The position numbers and the translations under genes are program-made. Under the pieces are notes generated by a model. That model worked only from the letters and a program-made list of their open reading frames with translations. It was not told the origin of the DNA and ran no database searches. 61,606 bases of DNA from Patescibacteria group bacterium UBA6805 (GTDB lineage Bacteria > Patescibacteriota > Minisyncoccia > Minisyncoccales > Minisyncoccaceae), in assembly GCA_002452735.1 (NCBI GenBank), contig DKFD01000007.1, positions 10,562-72,167 of the forward strand. The letters are read 5' to 3'. Below are positions 1 through 8,276 of the stretch, piece after piece. Numbering within the stretch: position 1 is the stretch's first letter; every line of letters begins with the position of its first letter.

Positions 1-76
1 TAATGAAGGCGGAAAGGATTCCGATAACCACGATGACCACCAGTATTTCAATTAAAGTGAAAGATTTATCTTTCAT
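1..76 (-). CDS. Prepilin-type N-terminal fragment (cut by window edge)
   Basis: Only the first 25 codons lie in the window. They read as a type IV prepilin leader: a short basic start (MKDKS) followed by FTLIEILVVIVVIGILSAFI, the hydrophobic helix with the Glu at +5 needed for pilin assembly. The residue before the cleavage point is Ser rather than the usual Gly. The DNA closely resembles the start of the pilin-like gene ending at 51400, so the two are paralogues. The product is probably a pseudopilin or a surface protein exported by the type IV pilus machinery. Its C-terminal domain is unknown. Confidence 0.8.
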   Translation of the reverse strand, partial: MKDKSFTLIEILVVIVVIGILSAFI

Positions 77-78
77 GC

Positions 79-774
79 TTATGGCTGGAATACCGATTCC
101 GGCAACAAGATAACCTCATTCACGCCCGGGAACTGCTTGGCCGTCTTTATTATCTGATTGGTCAGCAAAGAAATTCTGCAAGATCCGCCGGTGGTAAATC
201 CCGGAACCTCGGTAAATTCCAAATATAAAACTCCGTCCTTTAAATTTATGCTTAATAGTTTAAAATCTTCGTTGGGAAACTCGGTGCTAAAGCCCTGAAC
301 CTTCTCCTCCTCGGTTAATTCTCCTTTGATTAAAAGATTGATGGTGTCCTTAATCGGGGTCAAGGTTGATTCAATCTCTCTGCCCACGGGCAAAACCGCA
401 TCGGGACCGCAAGCCAACCCCTCGTCCTCCGATTGCTTGTAATAGAAAAGGGAAACCGGAATTTTTTTGGTTTCCGGCTGTTCCTGCATCGGCTCTTGGG
501 GAGAAAAAACCGCGAACAAAACAGCGGCCAGAACGAAAATAATCGTTATTACTCCGACCGCGTCGGAAATAATATTTTTTTTGGACAACAGTATTAAACC
601 CAAAAGCACGATAAGCAAGGGCCAGAGACTGAAAACATTGAAGTCAAGATCAATCAAACCCAGGCTCTTAAAAAGAAAAGCGAAACCGACGAAGATTATT
701 ATCAAGCCGGCCAAAGCCCGGCTTAAACTAAAATCCCCGCCTTCGCACTGTTCAAACTTGCTTTTATTTATCAT
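79..774 (-). CDS. Membrane protein with GerMN domain
   Basis: This 231-residue protein has two parts. Residues ~17-92 hold three or four hydrophobic segments resembling the LiaI/LiaF-like transmembrane domain (DUF5668). Residues ~105-230 form a GerMN domain (the sporulation/germination module): an N-terminal strand (VSLFYY), the 'TPIKDTINLLIKGELTEEE' helix region, and a final 'NEVILLPES' strand. GerMN domains sit outside the membrane in Gram-positive and CPR envelope proteins; their ligand is unknown. The gene lies 3 bases after the PspC gene's stop, so both are probably co-transcribed as an envelope-stress or envelope-structure pair. The function is inferred from domains only. Confidence 0.75.
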   Translation of the reverse strand: MINKSKFEQCEGGDFSLSRALAGLIIIFVGFAFLFKSLGLIDLDFNVFSLWPLLIVLLGLILLSKKNIISDAVGVITIIFVLAAVLFAVFSPQEPMQEQPETKKIPVSLFYYKQSEDEGLACGPDAVLPVGREIESTLTPIKDTINLLIKGELTEEEKVQGFSTEFPNEDFKLLSINLKDGVLYLEFTEVPGFTTGGSCRISLLTNQIIKTAKQFPGVNEVILLPESVFQP

Positions 775-777
775 CTT

Positions 778-1224
778 CTATTTCTTAATTATTTTAATCC
801 CTACGAAAATGATGATCAGGGCCCAGGCCACTCCCCAGGCGATGGAATTAAAAAAATTAACATGGAAAAGTTCGGAGAAAAGAAGATTCAATCCAAAAAT
901 AATTATTATCAAACCGAAGATGTTCCGGCTGTTTTTTATCCAGGATTCATTCCCTTTGATTTCTTCGGCCAGCTCTTTTGTTCTTCTTTTCGCTTCCTCG
1001 GCCAGATTATCCTTGTTTAAATCAACCCCGCCCTCTTCTTTGGGCATGAGAACGGCGAGAATAAGATAAAGGAGAGCTCCCGAGCCGCCGGCCATGACCA
1101 GCAGGATGAAAAGCAATCTTATCAAGAGCGGGTCTATTTCAAAATATTCCGCCAAGCCGCCGCAAACTCCGAAGATAATGCGGTTTTTTCTCGAACGATA
1201 AACTTTTTTTGTTTTGTTTCCCAT
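778..1224 (-). CDS. PspC-domain membrane protein
   Basis: The N-terminal ~60 residues are a PspC domain: a basic start (KKVYRSRKNRIIFGVCGG), then 'LAEYFEIDPLLIRLLFILL' and a second hydrophobic helix ending in 'LAVLMPKEE'. PspC proteins are membrane sensors or effectors of the phage-shock response. A charged linker follows, then a second pair of transmembrane segments near residues 100-148, similar to the LiaF/DUF5668 hairpin of the next gene. I chose the ATG at 1224 (MGNK); an in-frame ATG at 1242 is possible, and neither has a clear Shine-Dalgarno. It probably forms an operon with the GerMN protein. No PspA homologue is seen in the window. Confidence 0.8.
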   Translation of the reverse strand: MGNKTKKVYRSRKNRIIFGVCGGLAEYFEIDPLLIRLLFILLVMAGGSGALLYLILAVLMPKEEGGVDLNKDNLAEEAKRRTKELAEEIKGNESWIKNSRNIFGLIIIIFGLNLLFSELFHVNFFNSIAWGVAWALIIIFVGIKIIKK

Positions 1225-1262
1225 ATTTTTACATCTTACCATTATTTAAATTTATTATCAAT

Positions 1263-1697
1263 TCAAAGCTCGCCAATGTCTTCAAGCCAGAGTTTTTGAT
1301 TGTTCTTAATGAATTCAGCCATCATTTCCTTGACCTCCCTTAAATCCAAATCAACAACTTCAATTCCATTTTTCTCCATAAGATTTCTGGCTCCTTTGAA
1401 ATTTTCCGATTCGGCAACCACTACTTTCCCGATTTTAAATTCTATCGCCGCTCCAGCGCAAAGATAACAGGGCATAAGAGTGGAATAAAGAATGGCTCCT
1501 TTATAGCTTCTCATCCGGCCGGCATTTCTCAAGCAGTCTATCTCTGCATGAGCGACGGGGTCCCCCTCCTGCACCCTTTTATTGCGTCCCCGGCCGATTA
1601 TTTTATCGTCCCTGACCAAAACCGCACCGATAGGAACCCCTCCTTCTTCAAGCCCTTTTTTAGCTTCTTTAAAAGCTTCTTTCATGAATTCGTCCAT
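1263..1697 (-). CDS. Cytosine deaminase, fungal Fcy1-like
   Basis: This 144-residue zinc deaminase of the CDA fold has the zinc motifs HAE (residues 50-52, catalytic Glu) and PCYLC (76-80). It would hydrolyse cytosine to uracil and ammonia, or act on a related base. It resembles yeast Fcy1 more than TadA or bacterial CodA: the GGVPIGAVL stretch, GRGRNKR, the 'MPCYLCAGA' segment, NFKG, and above all the C-terminal 'WLEDIGEL' (yeast ends in WFEDIGE). That tail closes the active site in the fungal enzyme. The longer reading frame upstream overlaps the DUF3298 gene, so the ATG at 1697 is the better start. Other possibilities are a guanine or tRNA-adenosine deaminase, less likely given the tail. 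Confidence 0.78.
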   Translation of the reverse strand: MDEFMKEAFKEAKKGLEEGGVPIGAVLVRDDKIIGRGRNKRVQEGDPVAHAEIDCLRNAGRMRSYKGAILYSTLMPCYLCAGAAIEFKIGKVVVAESENFKGARNLMEKNGIEVVDLDLREVKEMMAEFIKNNQKLWLEDIGEL

Positions 1698-1701
1698 AAA
1701 A

Positions 1702-2733
1702 TCAAAAATTAACGGGCAGAATAAATTTTCTCTCGTTTTCTTCCAGACCGCTGGCATTTTCATTGTAAAAAACCAGGCTGCCCTTTTTCGAATCCTTGGG
1801 GTCGAAAAACAAATAAGCCCGAAAATATACGGGCAACTGCATCCAATTTCCCGGCACGTCCAAAGTGGAAAACGCCAAAATATTATTCTCGGCATCAAGA
1901 AGCTCCACTCTTCCGGCAAGCCCCTCAAAAGGAGCCCAGCCATTGCCGTTGAGGTATCCCTCAATCCTGATAAACATATCCGCCCTTTCTTCTTCGTTGG
2001 GAGACAAGATATAGATTCCTTTGTTGGTTGAAAAATCATAATCGTTGAATATTGACGGACTTAAAACATCCTTCAGCTCGGAAAAAGGAACGATAACCTG
2101 ACTCTCTCCCGCGGCGTAAGGAGCGACCTGATAGGGGGGGAAATAGAAAATGAAGCTGTTCTCGGCGATAACGAATCTCCGGAAATTATCCAGGCTCTCC
2201 CCCGCCCCTCCTCTTATCCACTCTTCATCGGCAAACTGGTTCTGCATCAGTAAATTGACGGAATAGGCCGAGATTCTTTCCAGAAAGTTGGAATTTTCAA
2301 TAAAGAAATCCGCCAAATCCATTCTTTCTCCTTTTTCAAGGTCATAGGTAAAACAAACGACATCGTGGCCGGGATGAGCCCCCCCGGTATAATCTTCGGT
2401 GTTGAATTTAAAGCTGATTATGTCCTTGCTGAACCGGGAATAAAAATATCCGATGTCAAGACTGTATCGTATCTCCGCGTCCCCGTAAGAAACGTATTCC
2501 GTCTCCTTAAAGTTTTTTACCTGCTCGCCGATAAAGCCCTCTATTTCTTTGTCTATTCCCCCCACCCCGACGGAAGGATAAGAAACCGCGATAACCTTCT
2601 GGCTGTCTTCTTCTTTTATTTCATGGCTGGCGATTCCTCCCCGGGGCGAAAAGTCTTCCCGGTTGAAAAAAAACAAAGCGCCGCCAATTAATATGACGAT
2701 AAAAACGATAATAAAAAATTTTGTTTTGTCCAT
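1702..2733 (-). CDS. Anchored DUF3298/Gmad2 envelope protein
   Basis: A single N-terminal membrane anchor (residues ~5-25) is followed by an extracytoplasmic region. Residues ~45-220 match the DUF4163/DUF3298 pattern seen in RsiV-type proteins (lysozyme-sensing anti-sigma C-termini): paired strands, 'YTGGAHPGHDVVCFTYDL', 'EKGERMDLADFF', and 'FYFPPYQVAPYAAG'. Residues ~255-343 form a Gmad2-type immunoglobulin-like domain ('GRVELLDAENNILA', 'GNWMQLPVYF', 'GSLVFYNENASGL'). It is probably a cell-surface binding or adhesion protein. A second DUF3298 protein without Gmad2 lies at 41654-42460. No enzymatic motif is seen. Confidence 0.75.
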   Translation of the reverse strand: MDKTKFFIIVFIVILIGGALFFFNREDFSPRGGIASHEIKEEDSQKVIAVSYPSVGVGGIDKEIEGFIGEQVKNFKETEYVSYGDAEIRYSLDIGYFYSRFSKDIISFKFNTEDYTGGAHPGHDVVCFTYDLEKGERMDLADFFIENSNFLERISAYSVNLLMQNQFADEEWIRGGAGESLDNFRRFVIAENSFIFYFPPYQVAPYAAGESQVIVPFSELKDVLSPSIFNDYDFSTNKGIYILSPNEEERADMFIRIEGYLNGNGWAPFEGLAGRVELLDAENNILAFSTLDVPGNWMQLPVYFRAYLFFDPKDSKKGSLVFYNENASGLEENERKFILPVNF

Positions 2734-2746
2734 GGTTTTAAAATTA

Positions 2747-3730
2747 TTATTTGCTGGAAGGATTCAAAGAAAAATACAGCCCGCCGTCTTTCTGGAAAGC
2801 GAACCCGAAATTATTGTCAAAGACAAACAACCGGTTGATGATATTGTAGGGCCCGAAAGCTTTTCCGCTGATTTCCGCATACCATTGGCCCTGTTTTTGG
2901 TAAACGAACCCGTAACCAGTGTCGGAAACAGCCACCTCGCTTACGCTCTCAAAAGGACCGGATATTTTATCGTTGACATTAACGTGCCACTGGTCGCCTC
3001 TCTGAAAATACGAAAAGCCGATGCTTTTGTCGGAAACCCAAATGTCGCTGACGTCATCGTAAGGGCCGAAAACTTTGTCTTTTGTCTTTATTTCCGTCTT
3101 TCCGTCTTTAAAATAGCTGAAACCGTAATTGGAGTCGGAAATCGACAAATAGAAAATGGGGTCGTTGTAAGGACCGAAGTCCTCCCCGGAAACATTAACG
3201 TACCACTGGCTGTCTTTGAAGTAAACGAAACCGTAGCTTTTGTTCGAAACCGAGAGAGCCAAAATATTATCATAGGGTCCGTATACTTTATCTTTTATCG
3301 TCACATATTTTTTGCCCTGGTCGTAATAAGCAACGCCGTAATTGTTGTCTGCCACGGAAACGAACATGATGTCGCTGAAAGGACCGACAATCTTATTCTT
3401 TATGTCGGCATAAGCTCTTCCCTCTTTGAAATAGCTGAAACCGTAGCTGGAATTGGAAATCGACAAATGAATAATGCTGCTGTCGTAAGGACCGATGTTT
3501 TTGCCTCTGAAATTAACGTACCATTTTCCGTCTTTTTGATAAGAATAACCATAACTTTTGTCGGCCAGAGAAATTTGAACGAACTCCGAAGAATTAAAAA
3601 GCCTTGTTTCCGTTCCCTTTCGGTTAAAAAAAGAAATGACGACCGAAACGATCAGCAGCAAAAACAAAACAATGAGTATTTTTTTAAACATTTCTTTCAT
3701 TTTTTTAAAAAATATTATTATCTTATTCAA
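2747..3730 (-). CDS. Anchored repeat protein, beta-propeller-like
   Basis: After one N-terminal membrane helix the protein is seven to eight tandem repeats of about 41 residues. Each contains a Y-G-[FV]-x-Y unit, a short W/Y-Y-V strand, a G-P-[YF]-[DN] turn, and an LSVSDxS strand. The periodicity and the incomplete last unit suggest a closed propeller; the repeats recall WG-type repeats. Start choice: the ATG at 3745 has no ribosome site, whereas GGAGGG lies 5 bases before the in-frame TTG at 3730. That TTG overlaps the stop of the upstream propeller gene (TTGAATAA), implying translational coupling. The protein is probably on the cell surface; its ligand is unknown. Confidence 0.7.
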   Translation of the reverse strand: MNKIIIFFKKMKEMFKKILIVLFLLLIVSVVISFFNRKGTETRLFNSSEFVQISLADKSYGYSYQKDGKWYVNFRGKNIGPYDSSIIHLSISNSSYGFSYFKEGRAYADIKNKIVGPFSDIMFVSVADNNYGVAYYDQGKKYVTIKDKVYGPYDNILALSVSNKSYGFVYFKDSQWYVNVSGEDFGPYNDPIFYLSISDSNYGFSYFKDGKTEIKTKDKVFGPYDDVSDIWVSDKSIGFSYFQRGDQWHVNVNDKISGPFESVSEVAVSDTGYGFVYQKQGQWYAEISGKAFGPYNIINRLFVFDNNFGFAFQKDGGLYFSLNPSSK

Positions 3731-5525
3731 TTTTTCCCTCCGCATTATATTTAACCAGGAAGGCGTCGCTTTTGCCTTTGCTTGCTAAATTTAAATCTTC
3801 GCTTGAGTGAAAATCAATTTGGTCGTAAAACTTTCCCGTGATTATCGGATTGTCTTCGTCGTCGATCGCCAGACCGTAAATTGTTTGAATTTCATCGGCC
3901 AGGGCGACATATCCGCCGAAAGACCTTGCCCAAACAAAATCACCCTGGAAAGAATATTTGGCCAAAAAAGCATCCGCGGCCTCGCCGAAACTGAATGCTT
4001 GAAGAAAGCTTACTCCTTTCCCCGGGTCAAAATCAACCGAGTCCCTGAAATGCCCCGATATTAAAATATTGCCAGCATTGTCCAGTTTTATCTTCTGGGC
4101 AGAATCGTAATACGTCCCGCCGAAACTTTTTAACAACAGCGGGTTTCCGTTTTTGTCGAGCTTAACGAAGAAAGCGTCTGCGCTCCCCTTGCTCACAAGC
4201 TTGTAATTATCCAAATTCATCGTACCGCTGAAATCGCCCGCCAAATAAATATTACTCTCGTCATCAACGTCAATGGCGGCTATGTTCACTTTATCGGCGC
4301 CTGTTCCTCCCCACTTTTTGGCCAGAACGAAATTCAGGTTTTTGTCGTATTGAACCAGGAAAACATCGGAGGAACTGGCCGAAATCAGGGTTGTTTTATC
4401 AAAAACTATCTTATCGTCAAAAAACCCGGCTACACAGATATTCCCCTCTTTGTTGACTCTTATTGCCTGACCCTGGTTGAGTCCCTTGCCGTTGATGGAA
4501 ATGCCTTTCAAGAATTTGCCGTAAGAATCGAACTTGGCTACAAAAGTGTTCCGGCCGTCCGCGACGAACGTGTCTCCGGTTTTATTCCCATCCCAATCGT
4601 CCAAATCAACGGTTCCGTCAAAAACACCGACCAGATAAACATTGTTGTCTTCGTCAATATCCAAATCCAGACCCTCTTCAAACCTTGTGTCGCTGGAAGA
4701 AAAAGGAATGGTTTCAATGTTGCCGAAGGCTCTCACCCACAGCAATTTTCCGTCCTTGTCGTATTTGACCAGAAAAGCGTCCCGACCCGTTCCGCTGTTA
4801 ATCAGTTTTTCCCCAGGGTTGGGGTCAACGTCCATTTGCCCTCCGAAATATCCCGTTAAATATATATTATTATCCTTGTCCGTTTTTAAGGAATGGGGAA
4901 CGTCGGCGCCCACCGAACCCAGAGAAAATCCCCAAATCAATCTTCCTCCTTTGGTGTATTTGGCCAAATAAATATCAACTGCGTTATCGTTAATGGAACC
5001 GCCCAAAGAAGTTCTTTCCAAGGTTCCGGCACCCGGGTCCAAATCAATCGTTCCTTGAAAATATCCGGCGACAATAATGTTGCCGTCCTTGTCCACGGCC
5101 AGGGTTTTTCCAGCGTCGTCCTTGCCGTTGCCGAAGCTGAAAGCGAATGTTTTCTTCTCGTTCAGGGCCGAATCTTCCGGCTGAACCTCCAAAACCGTGA
5201 ACTCTTTTTTTATTTCAATTAAAGCCGCCCGGCTGTCCGCCTTGTAGTCTTCAAGAAAATACACCGTGGCTCCGAAAACCAACAAAAGAAAAACCAGGAA
5301 TGCCAAGCTGGAAACTTTTTTCCCTTCTGTTGCTCCCCAGCCCAGAAAAGCGAAAATCATCGTCAAAGACAAAGAAGCAAGCAAGGTCATCGTCCACAAG
5401 GAAGAATCAAAAACCAAGCCCAAAAACTTCAGGGGTAGCCATCCGCCCAAAAGAACAACTAAATGAACAATGGTTTGGGCGCAAAAGAAACCGGAAAGAA
5501 ATTTTGCTAATTCGTTTTCTTCCAT
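3723..5525 (-). CDS. Membrane-anchored SBBP-type beta-propeller protein
   Basis: About 600 residues. Four hydrophobic segments (residues ~10-100) form a membrane domain, followed by a short linker and a long region of ~55-65-residue repeats. Each repeat has the pattern 'D.DGN.Y..G.F.G..DLDP', then a phrase such as 'DAFLVKYDKDGKLLW.R.FGG'. These are SBBP (beta-propeller) repeats, with Asp/Asn-rich turns that could bind calcium. The likely role is an extracellular scaffold or binding surface. ATG at 5525 is preferred over an in-frame TTG at 5531. It abuts the Nudix gene and overlaps the next repeat gene, so both propeller proteins are probably made together. Confidence 0.75.
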   Translation of the reverse strand: MEENELAKFLSGFFCAQTIVHLVVLLGGWLPLKFLGLVFDSSLWTMTLLASLSLTMIFAFLGWGATEGKKVSSLAFLVFLLLVFGATVYFLEDYKADSRAALIEIKKEFTVLEVQPEDSALNEKKTFAFSFGNGKDDAGKTLAVDKDGNIIVAGYFQGTIDLDPGAGTLERTSLGGSINDNAVDIYLAKYTKGGRLIWGFSLGSVGADVPHSLKTDKDNNIYLTGYFGGQMDVDPNPGEKLINSGTGRDAFLVKYDKDGKLLWVRAFGNIETIPFSSSDTRFEEGLDLDIDEDNNVYLVGVFDGTVDLDDWDGNKTGDTFVADGRNTFVAKFDSYGKFLKGISINGKGLNQGQAIRVNKEGNICVAGFFDDKIVFDKTTLISASSSDVFLVQYDKNLNFVLAKKWGGTGADKVNIAAIDVDDESNIYLAGDFSGTMNLDNYKLVSKGSADAFFVKLDKNGNPLLLKSFGGTYYDSAQKIKLDNAGNILISGHFRDSVDFDPGKGVSFLQAFSFGEAADAFLAKYSFQGDFVWARSFGGYVALADEIQTIYGLAIDDEDNPIITGKFYDQIDFHSSEDLNLASKGKSDAFLVKYNAEGKIE

Positions 5526-5527
5526 GG

Positions 5528-5989
5528 TCAATCGTCTAAAATTTCTAAATCATGACTGACAATATTACTCTGGCCCCTGAAAACAAACTTGCCCCGGAAA
5601 TTCTTGTCTTTCAAAAACAAAGGCAGCCAATAAAGGTCGTCGGGCCACATTTCTTCAAAGGGAATCTGATGAACATCAAACCATTGCGGCCTCATCTCTT
5701 CGGTTTCCCTGGGGAGTCCCTCATAATCACCAACCTTGAAAATGTGGACTTCCAATACTTTGTCTTCGTCAAGATATTCAAATTCGAGTATTCCTTTCAA
5801 ATCCATTGCCCTAGCCCTGACTCCCGATTCCTCCAAAAGCTCTCTTTTCGCCCCTTCAATAATTTCTTCGTTCTCCTCAACCTTTCCCCCGAACCCGTTC
5901 CACCTCCCCTCTCCGAAACCCCTTTTTTTCATGCCCAAAAGAAGCTTATTGGAATCAACAACCAAGCATAATGTGCAAACTTTTTTCAT
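5528..5989 (-). CDS. Nudix hydrolase, MTH1-like (oxidised purine dNTPase)
   Basis: This 153-residue protein is strikingly similar to human MTH1/NUDT1 (156 residues). The stretch LLLGMKKRGFGEGRWNGFGG and the Nudix box GGKVEENEEIIEGAKRELLE follow the MTH1 order, and 'EMRPQWFD' plus 'MWPDDLYWLP' hold the paired Asp that recognise the oxidised base in MTH1 (D119/D120), along with the Asn of RWNGF (N33). Expected reaction: 8-oxo-dGTP or 2-OH-dATP to the monophosphate plus pyrophosphate, preventing mutation. Bacterial MutT is usually more divergent. The TGA stop falls where MTH1 also ends, supporting the standard code. It lies in a minus-strand run between TspO and the propeller genes. Confidence 0.88.
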   Translation of the reverse strand: MKKVCTLCLVVDSNKLLLGMKKRGFGEGRWNGFGGKVEENEEIIEGAKRELLEESGVRARAMDLKGILEFEYLDEDKVLEVHIFKVGDYEGLPRETEEMRPQWFDVHQIPFEEMWPDDLYWLPLFLKDKNFRGKFVFRGQSNIVSHDLEILDD

Positions 5990-6006
5990 TTTTTCATTAT
6001 ACCCGA

Positions 6007-6471
6007 TTACGGGTTAATCGTCAAAACAGAATAGGCCAAATAAGTAGCGAAGCAAACCCAGAGAAAATAAGGGACCAGCAAAACAGAAGCCAGCAGATTC
6101 TTTTTGCTTAAAATCACGATAAGAGCCAGGTTTACCAGATTGAGAAGAACCATTTCCAAAACAGACCAGGCGATTAAATGAAGGCCGAAGAAAAGATATG
6201 TCCAAAACCAGTTTAAAAAAGCGTTGGCGATGAAAAGACAAATAATTGTCTTAAACGATTTATCCTGTTTTAAATTATTCCAAACCATAAGCGCTGAAAT
6301 TGTGGCCAGGATATAAATTACGCTCCAGGCCAAACCGATAAATTTGCCGTCCGGAGCAATTGATGGAAGGTTTAAAGTGTTATACCAGGACATGCCTTTT
6401 TCGGTAATCATCCCGCCGAAATAAGCCACGGCAATCGTGATTAAGGGAATAAAAAAATAATTAATTCTCAT
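6007..6471 (-). CDS. tspO: TspO/MBR family membrane protein
   Basis: This 154-residue protein has five predicted transmembrane helices and the TspO/peripheral benzodiazepine receptor signatures: an early 'GGMITEKGMSWYNTLNLPSIAPDG' region with its Pro-Ser loop, 'GLAWSVIYILATISA', 'ANAFLNWFWTYLFF', and 'LLVPYFLWVCFATYLAY'. Bacterial TspO binds or degrades porphyrins and takes part in stress signalling. No heme synthesis gene is in view, so the ligand may come from outside. The start codon overlaps the upstream methyltransferase gene by 11 bases. Confidence 0.9.
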   Translation of the reverse strand: MRINYFFIPLITIAVAYFGGMITEKGMSWYNTLNLPSIAPDGKFIGLAWSVIYILATISALMVWNNLKQDKSFKTIICLFIANAFLNWFWTYLFFGLHLIAWSVLEMVLLNLVNLALIVILSKKNLLASVLLVPYFLWVCFATYLAYSVLTINP

Positions 6472-7036
6472 GTTTTTTTGCTTTTATTATTTTTATTATT
6501 TTCGCAAAGGCCAAAGTCTCGGCCTCGACTTCCAAATCGCTTTCTTTTATTATCGCCTCCAGTCCTCCTTTTAAAAGATAATTTTTAAAACAATTAAAAT
6601 GACGTTCCCCGGCCAGCCTTTCTATTGTCCATACCAAAAAGGGCAAAGACGTATTGTAATCGGCAATAACGATTTTTCCTTTCTTTTTAACAACCCTCTT
6701 GATTTCGGAGACAACAGATTTTATCAATTTTTCTTCTTTTTCGTGAAGAGCCAAAGAAATGGAAACCGCGTCAAAAAATCCGGAAGGAAAAGGAAGACGT
6801 TCGGCATAAGCGACGCCGAAATTGACCTTGGTTTTTCTTCTCAGGGCAAACTCTATCATTCTTTGGTCAAGGTCTATGGCGTAAACAAAATCGCTCTTCT
6901 CTGAAAACAAAGAAGCCTGAGCTCCAGTGCCGCAGCAAACATCAAGAATTCTTTCCTGCTTTCCAGCCTCGGTGATTTCGCAAATTTTCATCCTTGCTTT
7001 TTTAAGCAAAGAGTCAAAAATTTTATCGTAAAACAT
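6461..7036 (-). CDS. Class I SAM-dependent methyltransferase (UbiE-like)
   Basis: This 191-residue Rossmann-fold methyltransferase has motif I 'ILDVCCGTGAQ' (residues ~30-40), an acidic motif II 'AIDLDQRM', and 'FFDAVSISLALHE' where UbiE-type enzymes have motif IV. It resembles quinone or lipid-type C/O-methyltransferases, but the substrate cannot be assigned. It follows the MacB permease gene by 4 bases and overlaps tspO, so it may be transcribed with the efflux operon. Confidence 0.75.
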   Translation of the reverse strand: MFYDKIFDSLLKKARMKICEITEAGKQERILDVCCGTGAQASLFSEKSDFVYAIDLDQRMIEFALRRKTKVNFGVAYAERLPFPSGFFDAVSISLALHEKEEKLIKSVVSEIKRVVKKKGKIVIADYNTSLPFLVWTIERLAGERHFNCFKNYLLKGGLEAIIKESDLEVEAETLAFAKIIKIIKAKKHEN

Positions 7037-7040
7037 TTGA

Positions 7041-8276
7041 TTAGTCCTTTCTTAGAGCTTCAATGGGGTCGATGTTAGCGGCTTTCCGGGCGGGGTAAAC
7101 GCCGAAGAAGAGTCCGACCGAGGTTGAAAACAAAATCGAGTAGAATACGGCGGCCAGAGAAATGGAATAGGGCCAGCTCAAACCGTAAGAATTGGCCACC
7201 GCGTAAATTAAAGAAGTCAGGCCCACGGCTATGATAATTCCCAGCACTCCGCCGGAAAAAGTCAAAAGCATCGCCTCGGTCAGGAATTGGAACAGAATGT
7301 CTCTCTTTTTCGCTCCGACCGACCTCCTTACTCCGACTTCGAAAGTCCTTTCCACCACGCTCACATACATTATGTTGGTAATTCCCACTCCTCCGACAAC
7401 CAGGGAAATGGCGGCCAGGGCTGCCAAAAGCAAAGTAATACTGTTGGTAATAACTTCCATCATTTCTTTGGCTTCAACCATTGTCATAACCTCAAAATCA
7501 TCCCTGGCTGGATCGTCGATGTCGTGCCTTTCCCGCATCAGGTCAAGAACGTCCTGCTTCAGCTCGTCCAGCTTACTCGCATCCTGGGCCTTAACCGAAA
7601 CCCCGAGCACGTAATCGGTACCTAACAGTTTCTTCTGAATGGTCTTGGCCGGCAGATAAACAATCAAGTCCATGTCGAAAAAAAATACTTGCCCTCTTTT
7701 TTCCAAAATCCCGACCACCTTGAAGGGCTTTCCTCTAATATAAACATTCTGACCCACGGCCTCGTTGTCTCCAAAAAGCTTTTCTTTTACTTTCGCGCCC
7801 AGCACTATAACCGAGCTCAAGGAATTTTCTTCGTCTACCGTGTAAAATCTTCCTTCGGCAACGCTTATTTTCTCGACTAAGGGGGCCTGGGCTCCGTAGC
7901 CGAAAATGATTGACGTGATATTCTCTCTCTCGTATTTGATTATTTCCTGACTGGTAATATAAGCGTAATAAGCGGAAACGTTGTTCAATTTGGAAATCGC
8001 TTCCACGTCGCTGTTCTTGAGGGTAGTAATGCTTATACCCGTGGCCATGTCCGTGCTGCTCCCGGTTGTTCCCCGACCCGGAACTCTGACCTCGACATTA
8101 ACGACATCCGAACCGTACATATCGATTTCTCCCAGAATCAACTGCTTCAAACTTTCTCCCGACGCCAGCATCACAACCAAAGAGGCGATGCCTATGGCCA
8201 CGGCAATCATTGTCAAAACAGCGCGTCCTCTCTGTTTTTTTAAGCTTTCAAAAGCGATTTGAAAATAATTACTCAT
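7041..8276 (-). CDS. MacB-type ABC transporter permease (second)
   Basis: This 411-residue protein has one N-terminal transmembrane helix (~17-38), a large MacB periplasmic core domain (~40-250), and three C-terminal helices of the FtsX domain (~275-400) with 'GGVGITNIMYVSVVERTFEVGVRRSVGAKKRDI', the cytoplasmic coupling segment. MacB/LolC-like proteins couple ATP hydrolysis to movement of the extracytoplasmic domain, expelling peptides, antibiotics or lipids. Its start ATG lies inside the stop of the preceding permease (TATGAGTAA), so the two permeases are translationally coupled and may form a heterodimer served by the one ATPase upstream. Confidence 0.88.
   Translation of the reverse strand: MSNYFQIAFESLKKQRGRAVLTMIAVAIGIASLVVMLASGESLKQLILGEIDMYGSDVVNVEVRVPGRGTTGSSTDMATGISITTLKNSDVEAISKLNNVSAYYAYITSQEIIKYERENITSIIFGYGAQAPLVEKISVAEGRFYTVDEENSLSSVIVLGAKVKEKLFGDNEAVGQNVYIRGKPFKVVGILEKRGQVFFFDMDLIVYLPAKTIQKKLLGTDYVLGVSVKAQDASKLDELKQDVLDLMRERHDIDDPARDDFEVMTMVEAKEMMEVITNSITLLLAALAAISLVVGGVGITNIMYVSVVERTFEVGVRRSVGAKKRDILFQFLTEAMLLTFSGGVLGIIIAVGLTSLIYAVANSYGLSWPYSISLAAVFYSILFSTSVGLFFGVYPARKAANIDPIEALRKD

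Noticed and set aside
2663..3754. A 363-codon open frame on the plus strand opposite the repeat-propeller gene
   Set aside because: It mirrors the repeat periodicity of the minus-strand gene, has no start signals or known domain, and the minus-strand protein has a clear anchor and repeat pattern.
6014..6241. A 75-codon frame overlapping tspO on the same strand
   Set aside because: It is an out-of-frame shadow of tspO, whose own frame gives a complete five-helix family member.
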